The position numbers were made by a program, and so were the translations under genes. DNA of 64,000 bases from positions 164,394 through 228,393 of the forward strand of contig JAIETM010000001.1 of assembly GCA_019745155.1 (NCBI GenBank), given 5' to 3'. Below the pieces are notes generated by a model. The model saw nothing but the letters and a program-made list of their open reading frames with translations. It searched no databases and was not told the origin of the DNA. Shown here one piece after another: positions 54,214 through 63,374 of the stretch; the first letter of the stretch is position 1; each line of letters opens with the position of its first letter. This DNA is from Chitinophagaceae bacterium (GTDB lineage Bacteria; Bacteroidota; Bacteroidia; Chitinophagales; Chitinophagaceae).

Positions 54214-56685
54214 ATGAAAAGCTTTCTACTTGGGGTGTGTTGTCTTTTATCGCAATCCTTATTATTTGCTCAGTATCAATATTTCGGCACATATACCAAT
54301 CAAGGCAAGCCTAATTACTTAGTTACGCCCGACGATGTACTCACTGCTCCATTTAGAACCAGGATCACCAATACATTACCAGAATTAAGACCCGTTCCTG
54401 TATACAATCCTCGGCTCATTTCCGATACACTGTCGCAAACACTGAACACCAAATGCAACGCAGATGTGTGGATCACTTTTGTAGATGAAGGCGCTACTTA
54501 TCTGAATGCTTTGGGCTATTATACCTTTCCTGTAGGCAGTCCGCTCAATACTGCACCAGCAGCTTCCGCAGTAAAAATTATTTTTCCCAATGCATCAAAG
54601 CCGGGCGATGGCGGAGAGCTGAACCCAGGTAATAAAGTCTACTTAGGCAATTTTCCAGCCAATACAGCTATTGGTTTTGTATTGATTGCCGACGGATGGG
54701 CAGGCAGCAGTGGTGTAGGCAATGGTAAATGGAAATTGTATTCTGAATCAAGATTTAATCCAGAACCTGACCCCGCAAAAAAGAAACACAGTGTGATGCT
54801 CAATGATGTGGAGACTGGCAGAATCATCATTGGCTTTGAAGATATCCGCAGAGATGGTTACGGCAGCGATGAAGATTTCAATGATGTGTTGTTTTATGCA
54901 ACAGTACAACCAAGAACCTGTGTAGCAAATCCTGATCTACCAGACCTCTACCCCGATGGTAATATTGTTTACTCAGGAAATACTGGTGGTGTAGAAAGTA
55001 TGAGTTTAGGGGATATTATTGGCTTGCGCAATTTCAGAAAAGCCAGAAATGGCGAGCATGGCGATATCAATTATGCAAATGCTACTGAACTGATTGGTGG
55101 CAAGCATTTAAAACAGCTCTTATATCAAACAGATGCTACCACACCCAACAGCACGCCGGCTTACACGCTTGCTGATTTGATGCCGCAAAAAATGATTGAT
55201 ACGGGCTATCGCGCATTCATCAGCTCACCAACCGATCTTACTGCATTTACCAATGCAAAAGAAATCATCTCTGTAGATTTCACTAAGAACAATCAGGCCA
55301 GAGCTGTTGCGTTTGCAACCAGAACAAGCGACTCTGTTTACAACCACACCAAACATATTTGCGACAGATTACGCGGCGCAGAATTGGTGAATATGGAATT
55401 ATTCAAATTGAGAGGCTTTGACTTTGTGCGCTATACCCTGAAAAGAGAAAACGGCGCCATTGAGTTTGCTACACATTTCAGTGTAGGCATCAGCAAAGGC
55501 AGCAATAACTTTCGCTTACAATCTAATTGGCTGAACAAAGATTACGTTCAGGACGATACATTGTATAATTACCAATTATGGGCTGCCGCGCCTTATTTGG
55601 TAACAGATATGGTATTAGACATACTTGATAAGCTGGCTGCATTTAAACCAATCAGCAGTATACCTGCCAAACCATTACCCAATACCTATCTGATCTATGG
55701 TAAGCGTGCTGCTGGTAAGTTGCAAGTACAAATCAATAATCAGTCAAATGCAACAAGCGCCTCTATCGAAATAGAAGAACGCAAGAATGAATACGCGCAA
55801 TTTGTACGCAGAACCATTCAAGTACCGATCAATCCTAACGGTAGAACCAATCTGGAACTCACCGTTGATGATGCCCACGAAGCCAATATCATTCTCAGCA
55901 CCGCAAATACGCCGAGAGATGTCGTGTACTTATCTGATGGTATCTGGGGTGTAGATTATAACGCAACAAAAACAACGATTACAGATTTCAAAGTCCTGAA
56001 TAATCCAAACCGAGTATATGTCAACAATGAGTTTCCTTTACTGCGTGATATTCAATTAAAAGCCAACACTAGTGATTACCTCACGCTATATAAAATCATG
56101 AATGGCGGCGGCGCGGAGCAGGACATGCGTCAATATAAGAGTATTGCTTTCACAGGCAAGTTCAACACACCGGTTACCATTACATTGGTGAAGAAATCCA
56201 TCAGCAATTGGACAGATCATTATACTTATACCTTGCCTGCTAAGGACAGCCTGAAGGAATACAGCATCAATTTGTCGAAGTTCACTACGCCGCTGTCAAA
56301 GAATCCGATTCAGGCTGATGATATCCTACAAACAGTCTTCACCTTTGAAACAGGCGGCAAGCAGGTTAATCTGGATGCACAGATCAACAATGCAGCTTTC
56401 TCTACTTTTGAAGAAATCCTTGACGAGCGGCTCAATATCGTTCAAGCCTACCCCAACCCTGGCACAAAATTCCAGATCAATTTCCATAGCAATTCGGCAC
56501 AACCACTTACACTAAGGATAATGGAAGCTGCCACAGGCAGAGCAGTTAGGAATATGGCTTTCACCAGTGCAAAAGGTGCTAATCAAATTAGTCTTGACCT
56601 GAGTAATTGCCGCGGCCAAGTAGTACTCCTGAAGCTGGAAGGCAAGGATACCCGATATGAGCTGAAGAAGCTGGTGGTGCAATGA
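54214..56685 (+). CDS. T9SS-secreted DUF4114 protein, paralogue C
   Basis: An 823-residue secreted protein, collinear with paralogue A over its whole length. The signal peptide starts MKSFLLGVCCLLSQSLLFAQ; an upstream ATG would add 31 poorly suited residues and is rejected. The DUF4114 acidic site is IIGFEDIRRDGYGSDEDFND. The shared module begins GGVESMSLGDIIGLRNFRKA and contains YNHTKHICDRLRGAELVNME and ITLVKKSISNWTDHYTYTLP. The end is a T9SS sorting domain (VQAYPNPGTKFQINFHSN). No terminator hairpin was found right after it. Confidence 0.85.
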   Translation: MKSFLLGVCCLLSQSLLFAQYQYFGTYTNQGKPNYLVTPDDVLTAPFRTRITNTLPELRPVPVYNPRLISDTLSQTLNTKCNADVWITFVDEGATYLNALGYYTFPVGSPLNTAPAASAVKIIFPNASKPGDGGELNPGNKVYLGNFPANTAIGFVLIADGWAGSSGVGNGKWKLYSESRFNPEPDPAKKKHSVMLNDVETGRIIIGFEDIRRDGYGSDEDFNDVLFYATVQPRTCVANPDLPDLYPDGNIVYSGNTGGVESMSLGDIIGLRNFRKARNGEHGDINYANATELIGGKHLKQLLYQTDATTPNSTPAYTLADLMPQKMIDTGYRAFISSPTDLTAFTNAKEIISVDFTKNNQARAVAFATRTSDSVYNHTKHICDRLRGAELVNMELFKLRGFDFVRYTLKRENGAIEFATHFSVGISKGSNNFRLQSNWLNKDYVQDDTLYNYQLWAAAPYLVTDMVLDILDKLAAFKPISSIPAKPLPNTYLIYGKRAAGKLQVQINNQSNATSASIEIEERKNEYAQFVRRTIQVPINPNGRTNLELTVDDAHEANIILSTANTPRDVVYLSDGIWGVDYNATKTTITDFKVLNNPNRVYVNNEFPLLRDIQLKANTSDYLTLYKIMNGGGAEQDMRQYKSIAFTGKFNTPVTITLVKKSISNWTDHYTYTLPAKDSLKEYSINLSKFTTPLSKNPIQADDILQTVFTFETGGKQVNLDAQINNAAFSTFEEILDERLNIVQAYPNPGTKFQINFHSNSAQPLTLRIMEAATGRAVRNMAFTSAKGANQISLDLSNCRGQVVLLKLEGKDTRYELKKLVVQ

Positions 56686-56834
56686 GGCTTGAATTGAAAT
56701 TTTTTTATATATAAATAAATTATATGTATATAATTTTCCCCATTCCATACCCATTTTTTGATTTTTACGGCAACCAAGCATCGGGATTTGCAGCTTATTG
56801 GTTTAATTTGCGTCCTAAATAAACCAATTTTTAT

Positions 56835-59027
56835 ATGTCTCTACGTTTCGAAGCCATTGGGAATCTTACTAGCGATGCCAATGATGTAAAAGTAGCCGGC
56901 AGTGCCAAAATCACCGCAATCTTTGGCTCCAATGTTTTTACACTAAAAACAGCTCGTGAGTACTTGAGCGATGAAGCTTACAAAAGCTTGTCCAACAGCA
57001 TTAAAGGCGGTAAAAAAATTGACCGTGCTGTAGCCAGCCACATTGCCAACGGCATCAGAGCCTGGGCAGAAAGCAAAGGCGTAACACACTTTACACACTG
57101 GTTTCAGCCTCTTACCGGTACTACTGCTGAGAAACACGATTCTTTCTTTACTCTGAAAGGTGACGGTACTGCTATCGAAGAGTTTGATGGTGCCGCATTG
57201 ATTCAGCAAGAACCAGATGCATCTTCATTCCCTAGCGGTGGTTTGCGCGCTACTTTCGAAGCACGTGGCTATACAGCTTGGGATCCTTCCTCTCCCATGT
57301 TTATCATGGAGATTGGTCAGGGCAAAACATTGTGTATCCCTACCATCTTTGTTTCTTATACAGGTGAATCACTCGATTACAAAGCACCTTTATTGAAAGC
57401 TTTGGAAGCGATCAATAAAGCAGCTGTTGAAGTATGTCATTATTTCGATAAGAACGTTACCAAAGTAACACCTACCCTCGGTTGGGAGCAGGAATACTTT
57501 GTGATTGATGAAGCACTGGGCAATGCGCGTCCCGACTTAGTGCAATGCGGTCGTACCGTATTTGGTGCTAGCCCTGCGAAAGGTCAGCAATTGGAAGACC
57601 ATTATTTTGGCTCAATCCCAGAGCGCGTGTATGCATTCATGCGCGATTTTGAGCAAGAATCATACAAGCTGGGTATTCCCTTGCGTACACGCCACAACGA
57701 AGTAGCGCCTGCACAGTTTGAGTGTGCACCTATTTTCGAAGAAGTGAATATTGCGGTTGACCACAACACTTTGTTGATGGATGTAATGAGCCGTGTTGCT
57801 AAGCGACATAAGCTGAAAGTATTGCTGCACGAGAAACCATTTGCCGGCATCAACGGTAGTGGTAAGCACAATAACTGGTCGATGGCCACAGACACAGGTG
57901 TTAACCTGTTGGCTCCAGGCAAAACGCCTAAGACCAACCTGATGTTCCTGACTTTCTTTGTGAACACCATCAAGGCGGTTCATGACTATGCAGACATCAT
58001 GCGTGCATCTATCGCTTCCGCACCAAACGACCACCGTCTGGGTGCGAACGAAGCGCCTCCTGCTATCATCTCTGTATTCGTTGGTCAGTACTTAGCTAAA
58101 GTATTGTCAGATATTGAAGCAAGAGTTGGTGACAAATTTGATGAGCAAGATGAAGCTATCCTGAAACTGGATCTGCACCGCAGCATTCCTGAATTGATGC
58201 TGGACAACACTGACCGCAACAGAACTTCTCCGTTTGCTTTCACAGGTAATAAGTTTGAATTCCGTGCAGTAGGTTCTTCTGCCAACTGTGCGAATGCAAT
58301 GACTACCCTGAACACCATCATGGCAGCCACTTTGAAGCAATTCAAGAAAGATGTGGATGCTTTGATTGAGAAGGGCGACAAGAAAGAAATAGCTGTGATG
58401 CACGTGATTCAGAAATACATTGTTGAGAGCAAGAAAGTATTGTTCGAAGGTGATGGCTATAGCGATGAGTGGCACAATGAAGCTGAGCGCCGCGGCCTGC
58501 CTAACATGAAGACAACACCAGTTGCTTTGGATGCAATGGTAACTGACAAAGCGAAGCATCTGTTCGAAAGCAATAATGTGTACACACATTCAGAACTAGA
58601 AGCACGTCACGAGATTGAGCTTGAGAACTATATCAAGAAAGTACAGATTGAAGCACGTGTAATGGGCGACTTAGCCATCAACCACATTCTGCCTGCTGCG
58701 ATCAAGTATCAGAACGAACTTTTAGCAAACGTGAATGGCTTGAAAGCTGCCGGCTTACCTGAATCTGCTTATGCTAGTCAGTTGACTATCTTGAAGCAAA
58801 TCAGCGAGCATATTCAACAAGTATACAGCAAAGTTGATGGCATGGTTGAAGCCAGAAAAGTAGCCAACAAGCTTGAAGATACCAGAGCAAAAGCCATTGC
58901 TTATTGCGATGATGTAAAAGGCAAATACTTTGATGATATCCGTTATCATGTAGATAAGCTGGAGCTCTTGGTAGATGATCCTAATTGGACACTGCCCAAG
59001 TATCGCGAAATGCTTTTCTTACGCTAA
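56835..59027 (+). CDS. glnN: Glutamine synthetase, type III
   Basis: A 730-residue GSIII enzyme (ammonium plus glutamate plus ATP to glutamine), much longer than type I or II. It opens MSLRFEAIGNLTSDANDVKV. TPTLGWEQEYFVIDEALG carries metal-binding Glu residues. RTRHNEVAPAQFECAPIFEE and FAGINGSGKHNNWSMATDTG, with the conserved His, form the catalytic core. The C-terminus is helical (VQIEARVMGDLAINHILPAA). The preceding 149 bases are very A/T-rich. Confidence 0.97.
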   Translation: MSLRFEAIGNLTSDANDVKVAGSAKITAIFGSNVFTLKTAREYLSDEAYKSLSNSIKGGKKIDRAVASHIANGIRAWAESKGVTHFTHWFQPLTGTTAEKHDSFFTLKGDGTAIEEFDGAALIQQEPDASSFPSGGLRATFEARGYTAWDPSSPMFIMEIGQGKTLCIPTIFVSYTGESLDYKAPLLKALEAINKAAVEVCHYFDKNVTKVTPTLGWEQEYFVIDEALGNARPDLVQCGRTVFGASPAKGQQLEDHYFGSIPERVYAFMRDFEQESYKLGIPLRTRHNEVAPAQFECAPIFEEVNIAVDHNTLLMDVMSRVAKRHKLKVLLHEKPFAGINGSGKHNNWSMATDTGVNLLAPGKTPKTNLMFLTFFVNTIKAVHDYADIMRASIASAPNDHRLGANEAPPAIISVFVGQYLAKVLSDIEARVGDKFDEQDEAILKLDLHRSIPELMLDNTDRNRTSPFAFTGNKFEFRAVGSSANCANAMTTLNTIMAATLKQFKKDVDALIEKGDKKEIAVMHVIQKYIVESKKVLFEGDGYSDEWHNEAERRGLPNMKTTPVALDAMVTDKAKHLFESNNVYTHSELEARHEIELENYIKKVQIEARVMGDLAINHILPAAIKYQNELLANVNGLKAAGLPESAYASQLTILKQISEHIQQVYSKVDGMVEARKVANKLEDTRAKAIAYCDDVKGKYFDDIRYHVDKLELLVDDPNWTLPKYREMLFLR

Positions 59028-59860
59028 TCATTTTCAGTCCCGCAATTGCGGGACTTTTTTTTACATATCCAGATATCTTGTCCGCCGATCAAAGATGGAT
59101 ATTTAGCACCATCATACCACGAAAGCACATCCATGTATTGTTCAATGATGGTGTGGAATTTGGATGCATGATGATAAATAGCTCTACTCCTACTTCCCGC
59201 ATTGCCGGTATGATTATCCCAACAACCCAACTCCGCTAAAACCGATTGCTGCTTTGTAGATAAATGTTGCTGATAGGCACTACCATGCGTTGTGAAAAGG
59301 ACAATACCATCATCAGCTAAGTTTTCTGATAAAGCATTTAACCAAGCTTGTTGCAATGCAGCCGGAATATGTGTGAACACAGAAAATCCAATAATCAGAT
59401 CAAACTTCACATGCTGAAAAGGCAGTGGTGGTTCCTGTTGCGTAATAGCAAAATTGATGTGAGCTAGATTGTTTTGATTCCATTGAATCATGTCGGCACG
59501 TACATCACAAGCATACCAATCTAAGGATTCTAACAACTTTTGCAAATGCGTAGTCAGTCTTCCTGTACCACAACCCCAATCCAACGCGTTCTTCGCGTTA
59601 GCCGACAAATATGGCTTGATGAGTGGCATGATTGCTGCAACAGTAGCACTACCCTGCTCAACATAGGCTGTATAATCAGGCTTGAATATCTCTGCTAAAA
59701 AAGGAAGCGGAGGTAAGTTTAGATCAGGGTGCGTTGCGACAAAACGACGATTCTTATCCGCATAACGCCAATACAGTAACTGATTTCGGACTTGATTCGC
59801 CCATGACGAGGGTAGTATATGTTTTCCCCATCTTATCAGATATGATTGCGGCTGTTTCAT
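59024..59860 (-). CDS. Class I SAM-dependent methyltransferase
   Basis: About 278 residues. The SAM-binding motif I is ALDWGCGTGRLTTHLQKLLE (about residues 94-113). WYACDVRADMIQWNQ and KFDLIIGFSVFTHIPAA follow, marking the acidic and hydrophobic strands of the fold. The start at 59860 (MKQPQSYLIRWGKHIL) is used; the longer reading runs antisense through the next gene. The last nine residues are encoded by the glnN terminator hairpin, and the stop overlaps the glnN stop. The substrate is unknown. Confidence 0.85.
   Translation of the reverse strand: MKQPQSYLIRWGKHILPSSWANQVRNQLLYWRYADKNRRFVATHPDLNLPPLPFLAEIFKPDYTAYVEQGSATVAAIMPLIKPYLSANAKNALDWGCGTGRLTTHLQKLLESLDWYACDVRADMIQWNQNNLAHINFAITQQEPPLPFQHVKFDLIIGFSVFTHIPAALQQAWLNALSENLADDGIVLFTTHGSAYQQHLSTKQQSVLAELGCWDNHTGNAGSRSRAIYHHASKFHTIIEQYMDVLSWYDGAKYPSLIGGQDIWICKKKSRNCGTEND
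59036..59062 (+). terminator. glnN terminator inside the convergent methyltransferase end
   Basis: A perfect 20-base palindrome (59036-59055) with an AATT loop, then T8 on the plus strand. It begins nine bases after the glnN stop. Confidence 0.9.
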
Positions 59861-59957
59861 CCACATTAAAACTACTGGTAATTTGATTAAACCGCTGATA
59901 GAAAATGCTGTCTTACCGTAGCGATTTCTATTATATTTATTCACTAAACCAAATACA

Positions 59958-60341
59958 ATGAAAAAGTTCCTTTTTATCGTAGCTGTGCTTTTTGCAGTAC
60001 ATACTGTACAAGCACAGGGCGGCATGCAGATGGATCCTGCACAAATGCTGGAAATGATGAAACAACGCGTAAAGCCAGGCTTGATGGAAAAAACAAAATT
60101 ATCTGATGCACAGGCCGACAAAGTGTTGGAAGTAAATCTTTGGGCACAGCAACAGCGCAGAGGTTTCCGTGAACTGAGCGAAGAAGATAGAGCGAAAAAG
60201 ACCAAGGAAATTCAGGAAGAAGTAAACAAGAAGTACAAAGCCATTCCACTGACCGACGATCAAATCAAAGCTGTAGATGAATTCTATGCTGAGATGCGTA
60301 GAAATATGCAGAACCGCGGTGGCGGTGGTGGTGGAAAATAA
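59958..60341 (+). CDS. Spy/CpxP-like periplasmic protein
   Basis: A 127-residue exported helical protein (signal MKKFLFIVAVLFAVHTVQAQ). The region LSDAQADKVLEVNLWAQQQR and IPLTDDQIKAVDEFYAEMRR has paired L-T/S-x-x-Q-type motifs like the LTxxQ motif of Spy and CpxP chaperones. The end is a Gly-rich tail (GGGGGGK). It may be an envelope chaperone or stress protein; homology is by pattern only. Confidence 0.72.
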   Translation: MKKFLFIVAVLFAVHTVQAQGGMQMDPAQMLEMMKQRVKPGLMEKTKLSDAQADKVLEVNLWAQQQRRGFRELSEEDRAKKTKEIQEEVNKKYKAIPLTDDQIKAVDEFYAEMRRNMQNRGGGGGGK

Positions 60342-60360
60342 TTCACAAATAAAGCATAAG

Positions 60361-60390
60361 AAAAATGCCACTCGATGAGTGGCATTTTTT
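60361..60390. terminator. Bidirectional terminator between convergent genes
   Basis: A 13-bp stem (60361-60373 with 60377-60389) with a 3-base loop and T/A tracts on both sides, serving the Spy-like gene (+) and accC (-). Confidence 0.9.
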
Positions 60391-60407
60391 ATTTAGGTAC
60401 TTACCGA

Positions 60408-61745
60408 CTATTTCATCGTGAAGGTTTCCAGAAACTTGGTCGTGAAATTGCCCTTACGGAAATCTTCATTCTGCATCAATTGTAGGTGGAATGGAATGGT
60501 GGTTTTCACACCCTCAATCACATACTCGCTCAAAGCACGATACATAGTATCAATAGCTTCTTCACGCGTACGCGCTACTGCAATGATTTTTGCAATCATC
60601 GAATCGTAGTAAGGTGGAATCACATAACCCGCATACACATGCGAATCAATACGAATACCATGTCCGCCCGGCTGATGCAATACCGTAATCTTGCCAGGTG
60701 AAGGTCTGAAATCGTTGTATGGATCTTCCGCATTGATACGACACTCAATCGCATGTATATGCGGTTCATAATCATTACCACTGATTTCTTTCCCGGCAGC
60801 GATCAATATCTGTTCTTTGATCAAATCAAAGTTGGTTACTTCTTCTGTTACACAATGTTCTACCTGAATACGGGTATTCATTTCCATGAAGTAGAAATTG
60901 CGATGCTTATCAACCAGAAACTCGATCGTTCCTACACTCTCGTAACCAATAGCAGCTGCTGCTTTCTTCGCAGCTTCCCCCATTTTATGACGTAGTTCCG
61001 GTGTCATGAATGGTGAAGGAGATTCTTCTACCAGTTTTTGGTGACGGCGCTGTATAGAACAATCGCGCTCACTCAGGTGACACACACGACCGTAGCGATC
61101 ACCTGCAACCTGAATCTCAATGTGACGAGGCTCTTCCACGAATTTCTCCATGTACATGCCATCATTCTTGAATGCTGCACCGGCTTCCGCTTTAGCGCTA
61201 TTGTATGCACGCTCCAATTCTTCTTCACTATGTACCACACGCATACCCTTACCACCACCACCAGCAGTTGCTTTCAACATCACAGGATAGCCTATCTCTT
61301 TAGCCACAGACTTGGCTTCTTCCAGATCTTTCAACAAACCACCGCTTCCGGGTACCACAGGTACACCTGCTTTAATCATGGTTTCTTTCGCAGTAATCTT
61401 ATCGCCCATGGCATTGATCATGCGTGCGTTGGGACCGATGAACTTGATACCAGAATCTTCACATATCTGAGAGAAGTTAGCGTTCTCTGCCAGGAAACCA
61501 TAACCGGGGTGGATAGCATCTGCATTGGTGATTTCTGCAGCAGCGATAATACGTGGGATGTTCAAATAACTATCTGAACTCTGTGGCTTACCAATACAAA
61601 CAGCTTCGTCAGCAAACTTTACGTGCAAACTGTCTTTATCTGCCGTAGAATAAACAGCCACCGTTTTGATACCCATTTCGTGACATGTTCTGATAACACG
61701 AAGCGCAATCTCGCCACGGTTGGCAATCAATATTTTCTTAAACAT
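60408..61745 (-). CDS. accC: Acetyl-CoA carboxylase, biotin carboxylase subunit
   Basis: A 445-residue ATP-grasp enzyme that carboxylates biotin on AccB for fatty acid synthesis. It opens [23 protein letters not shown]-binding features are [20 protein letters not shown] and the signature [20 protein letters not shown] with the catalytic Glu and Arg. The length is standard. It follows accB by 66 bases; accA and accD are not in the window. Confidence 0.97.
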   Translation of the reverse strand: MFKKILIANRGEIALRVIRTCHEMGIKTVAVYSTADKDSLHVKFADEAVCIGKPQSSDSYLNIPRIIAAAEITNADAIHPGYGFLAENANFSQICEDSGIKFIGPNARMINAMGDKITAKETMIKAGVPVVPGSGGLLKDLEEAKSVAKEIGYPVMLKATAGGGGKGMRVVHSEEELERAYNSAKAEAGAAFKNDGMYMEKFVEEPRHIEIQVAGDRYGRVCHLSERDCSIQRRHQKLVEESPSPFMTPELRHKMGEAAKKAAAAIGYESVGTIEFLVDKHRNFYFMEMNTRIQVEHCVTEEVTNFDLIKEQILIAAGKEISGNDYEPHIHAIECRINAEDPYNDFRPSPGKITVLHQPGGHGIRIDSHVYAGYVIPPYYDSMIAKIIAVARTREEAIDTMYRALSEYVIEGVKTTIPFHLQLMQNEDFRKGNFTTKFLETFTMK

Positions 61746-61811
61746 TTGTAGTGTTTGAAATGAATAACTGATCTGTTCTGTTTGAACCGATCTTACCCAG
61801 AACTCAAAACA

Positions 61812-62294
61812 TTAAGCAGGATCTACCAGGAAGAGTGGCTGATCGTACTCAACAGGACTGGCATCATCTACCAATACCTTCACAATCTTACCCTTCACTT
61901 CACTTTCAATCTCATTGAAGAGTTTCATCGCTTCAATAATACATACCACTTTACCGGGTGTTACTTCATCGCCTACTTCAGCGAAGATGGGCTTATCAGG
62001 GCTAGGACGACGGTAGAATGTACCGATCATTGGGCTCTTGATAGTTACATAATTATCTGTGCTTGCTGAGGCAGCAGGTGCTGCAGGAGCTGCTGATGCA
62101 GGTGCCGCGGCAGGCGCCGGAGCAGGGGCTGCAGCAGGTGCCACATTATATACTTGAGGTGCAGCTGCCACCTGTACTACTTTCTCATCTTTTTGCTTGA
62201 TGGTTACTTTGCCATCCTTGTCTTCTATACTAATCTCACCAATATTACTCTTGTTGATGATTTTGATCAGTTCGTGAATTTGCTTCAGATCCAT
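61812..62294 (-). CDS. accB: Biotin carboxyl carrier protein of acetyl-CoA carboxylase
   Basis: A 160-residue protein. Residues 1-40 bind AccC, a long Ala/Pro linker (about 43-78) is followed by the biotinyl domain from YVTIKSPMIGTFYRRPSPDK. The biotinylation site is EAMKLFNEIE with Lys124; the residue after KL is Phe where most proteins have Met. The domain ends in YDQPLFLVDPA, as usual. Confidence 0.97.
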   Translation of the reverse strand: MDLKQIHELIKIINKSNIGEISIEDKDGKVTIKQKDEKVVQVAAAPQVYNVAPAAAPAPAPAAAPASAAPAAPAASASTDNYVTIKSPMIGTFYRRPSPDKPIFAEVGDEVTPGKVVCIIEAMKLFNEIESEVKGKIVKVLVDDASPVEYDQPLFLVDPA

Positions 62295-62683
62295 AAATAG
62301 GCAAGTTTTGGGGTGAAATCAATCATTTTTGACTGAAAAGTGGGGCAAAATAGGCATTTTCTTATGAAAACAGGGTTTTTTCTTATCCAGACACTTCATT
62401 CTTTTTTTGCTTTTTCTGTAGGTGGGCTACTACAACTGAACATTGCCTGATACCACAAATAATCGGTTGCACTTACCACAAAAAGGGCGCTGGCAATTTA
62501 GTCTCTTTATACTGTCAAAGCGAGAGAGTCAACCCCACAAAGATTTTACCAATACCTATGAAACCGGCTCTCTTCTTTGCCCCGTTTTTGAATCCAATAC
62601 GTGCGTAAATAACCAATGAACTTGAAAAACCAAAAGAGGATAGCTCACGCTATCCTCTTGTTTTAATATCTATATCTACTTAA
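62295..62683. other. 389-base intergenic region between efp and accB
   Basis: It contains the efp terminator at 62625-62664 and, near 62346-62352, a TATTTTG box that could be a short-spaced accB promoter. The middle part (62360-62620) holds no gene, repeat or RNA structure that I can support; a 16-codon reading frame at 62558-62608 has no supporting feature. Confidence 0.6.
62625..62664 (-). terminator. Intrinsic terminator after efp
   Basis: An 11-bp stem (62634-62644 with 62649-62659), TCAC loop and U-rich tracts on both sides, 20 bases beyond the efp stop. Confidence 0.88.
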
Positions 62684-63250
62684 TTATTCCTTTACTCTTT
62701 CTACGTATTCACCAGTCTTGGTGTTGATACGGATGGTTTCGCCATCATTTACAAACAAGGGTACGTTTACGGTAGCACCAGTTTCTACAGTAGCAGGCTT
62801 CAGTGCACGGGTTGCAGTATCACCTTTCAAACCAGGCTCGCAGTAGGTAATCTTCATCACCACTTTCTCAGGTAATTCAGCACCAATAGGCTGCTCTGTT
62901 TCTGTATTGATCAGCACGAAAACCTCGCTACCATCCTTCAGGAACTGAGGCGCATCGATCATCTCTTCTGCAACAGCGATCTGCTCGAAAGTTTCATTGT
63001 TCATCAGGTTATAGCCGCTTTCATCCTTGTACAGAAATTGAAATGCTTTCTTTTCTACACGAACTGGGAAAATGGTTTCACCACTATTCCAAGTCTTTTC
63101 AATAGTACGGTTATTGTCCACACCTTTCAGCTTGGCCCAAACCTTAGCTGCAGCACGAGCAGTCTTGTTTTCACCAAATTCTACTACTGAATACAGGCTG
63201 CCGTCGAGTTTCAATACCATACCACGGCTGATATCTGATGTTGTTGCCAT
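62684..63250 (-). CDS. efp: Elongation factor P with Arg32 at the loop tip
   Basis: A 188-residue factor that relieves ribosome stalling at polyproline. It starts MATTSDISRGMVLKLDGSLY; an ATG seven codons upstream overlaps the promoter box and is rejected. The modified-loop region reads VVEFGENKTARAAAKVWAKL, so residue 32 is Arg, where lysine-type EF-P has PGKGGAF. This matches the arginine (rhamnosylation) type. The end is GATVNVPLFVNDGETIRINT with GEYVERVKE, the family signature. Confidence 0.97.
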   Translation of the reverse strand: MATTSDISRGMVLKLDGSLYSVVEFGENKTARAAAKVWAKLKGVDNNRTIEKTWNSGETIFPVRVEKKAFQFLYKDESGYNLMNNETFEQIAVAEEMIDAPQFLKDGSEVFVLINTETEQPIGAELPEKVVMKITYCEPGLKGDTATRALKPATVETGATVNVPLFVNDGETIRINTKTGEYVERVKE

Positions 63251-63268
63251 TACGTAAATTTTGAGCGG

Positions 63269-63276
63269 CAAAATTA
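63269..63276 (-). promoter_or_regulatory. efp -7 box
   Basis: Minus-strand TAATTTTG, 18 bases before the efp ATG at 63250. At 19 bases upstream there is TTT where TTG is expected. It decides the start, because the longer reading would begin inside this box. Confidence 0.5.
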
Positions 63277-63374
63277 GGAGTTTTCACCCAGCCATAAAAG
63301 ATACTGGCGCAATACTATTGCCAACCATCAAGAAATCTTCGAAGAAATCTGTGTTTTCCCCAATTTCGCGCACC

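Noticed and set aside
56690..56834. A/T-rich stretch before glnN as a replication or attachment site
   Set aside because: No iterons, DnaA boxes or direct repeats were seen; it is more likely promoter-region composition.
59861..60205. N-terminal extension of the methyltransferase frame
   Set aside because: It is antisense to the well-supported Spy-like gene, Cys-rich and unlike methyltransferases. The start at 59860 gives a normal protein.
62558..62608. Possible 16-codon leader peptide, and a 14-base match (tttaccaataccta) shared with 43389-43402
   Set aside because: A 14-base exact match is expected by chance in 64 kb, and the short frame has no promoter or attenuator-like structure after it.
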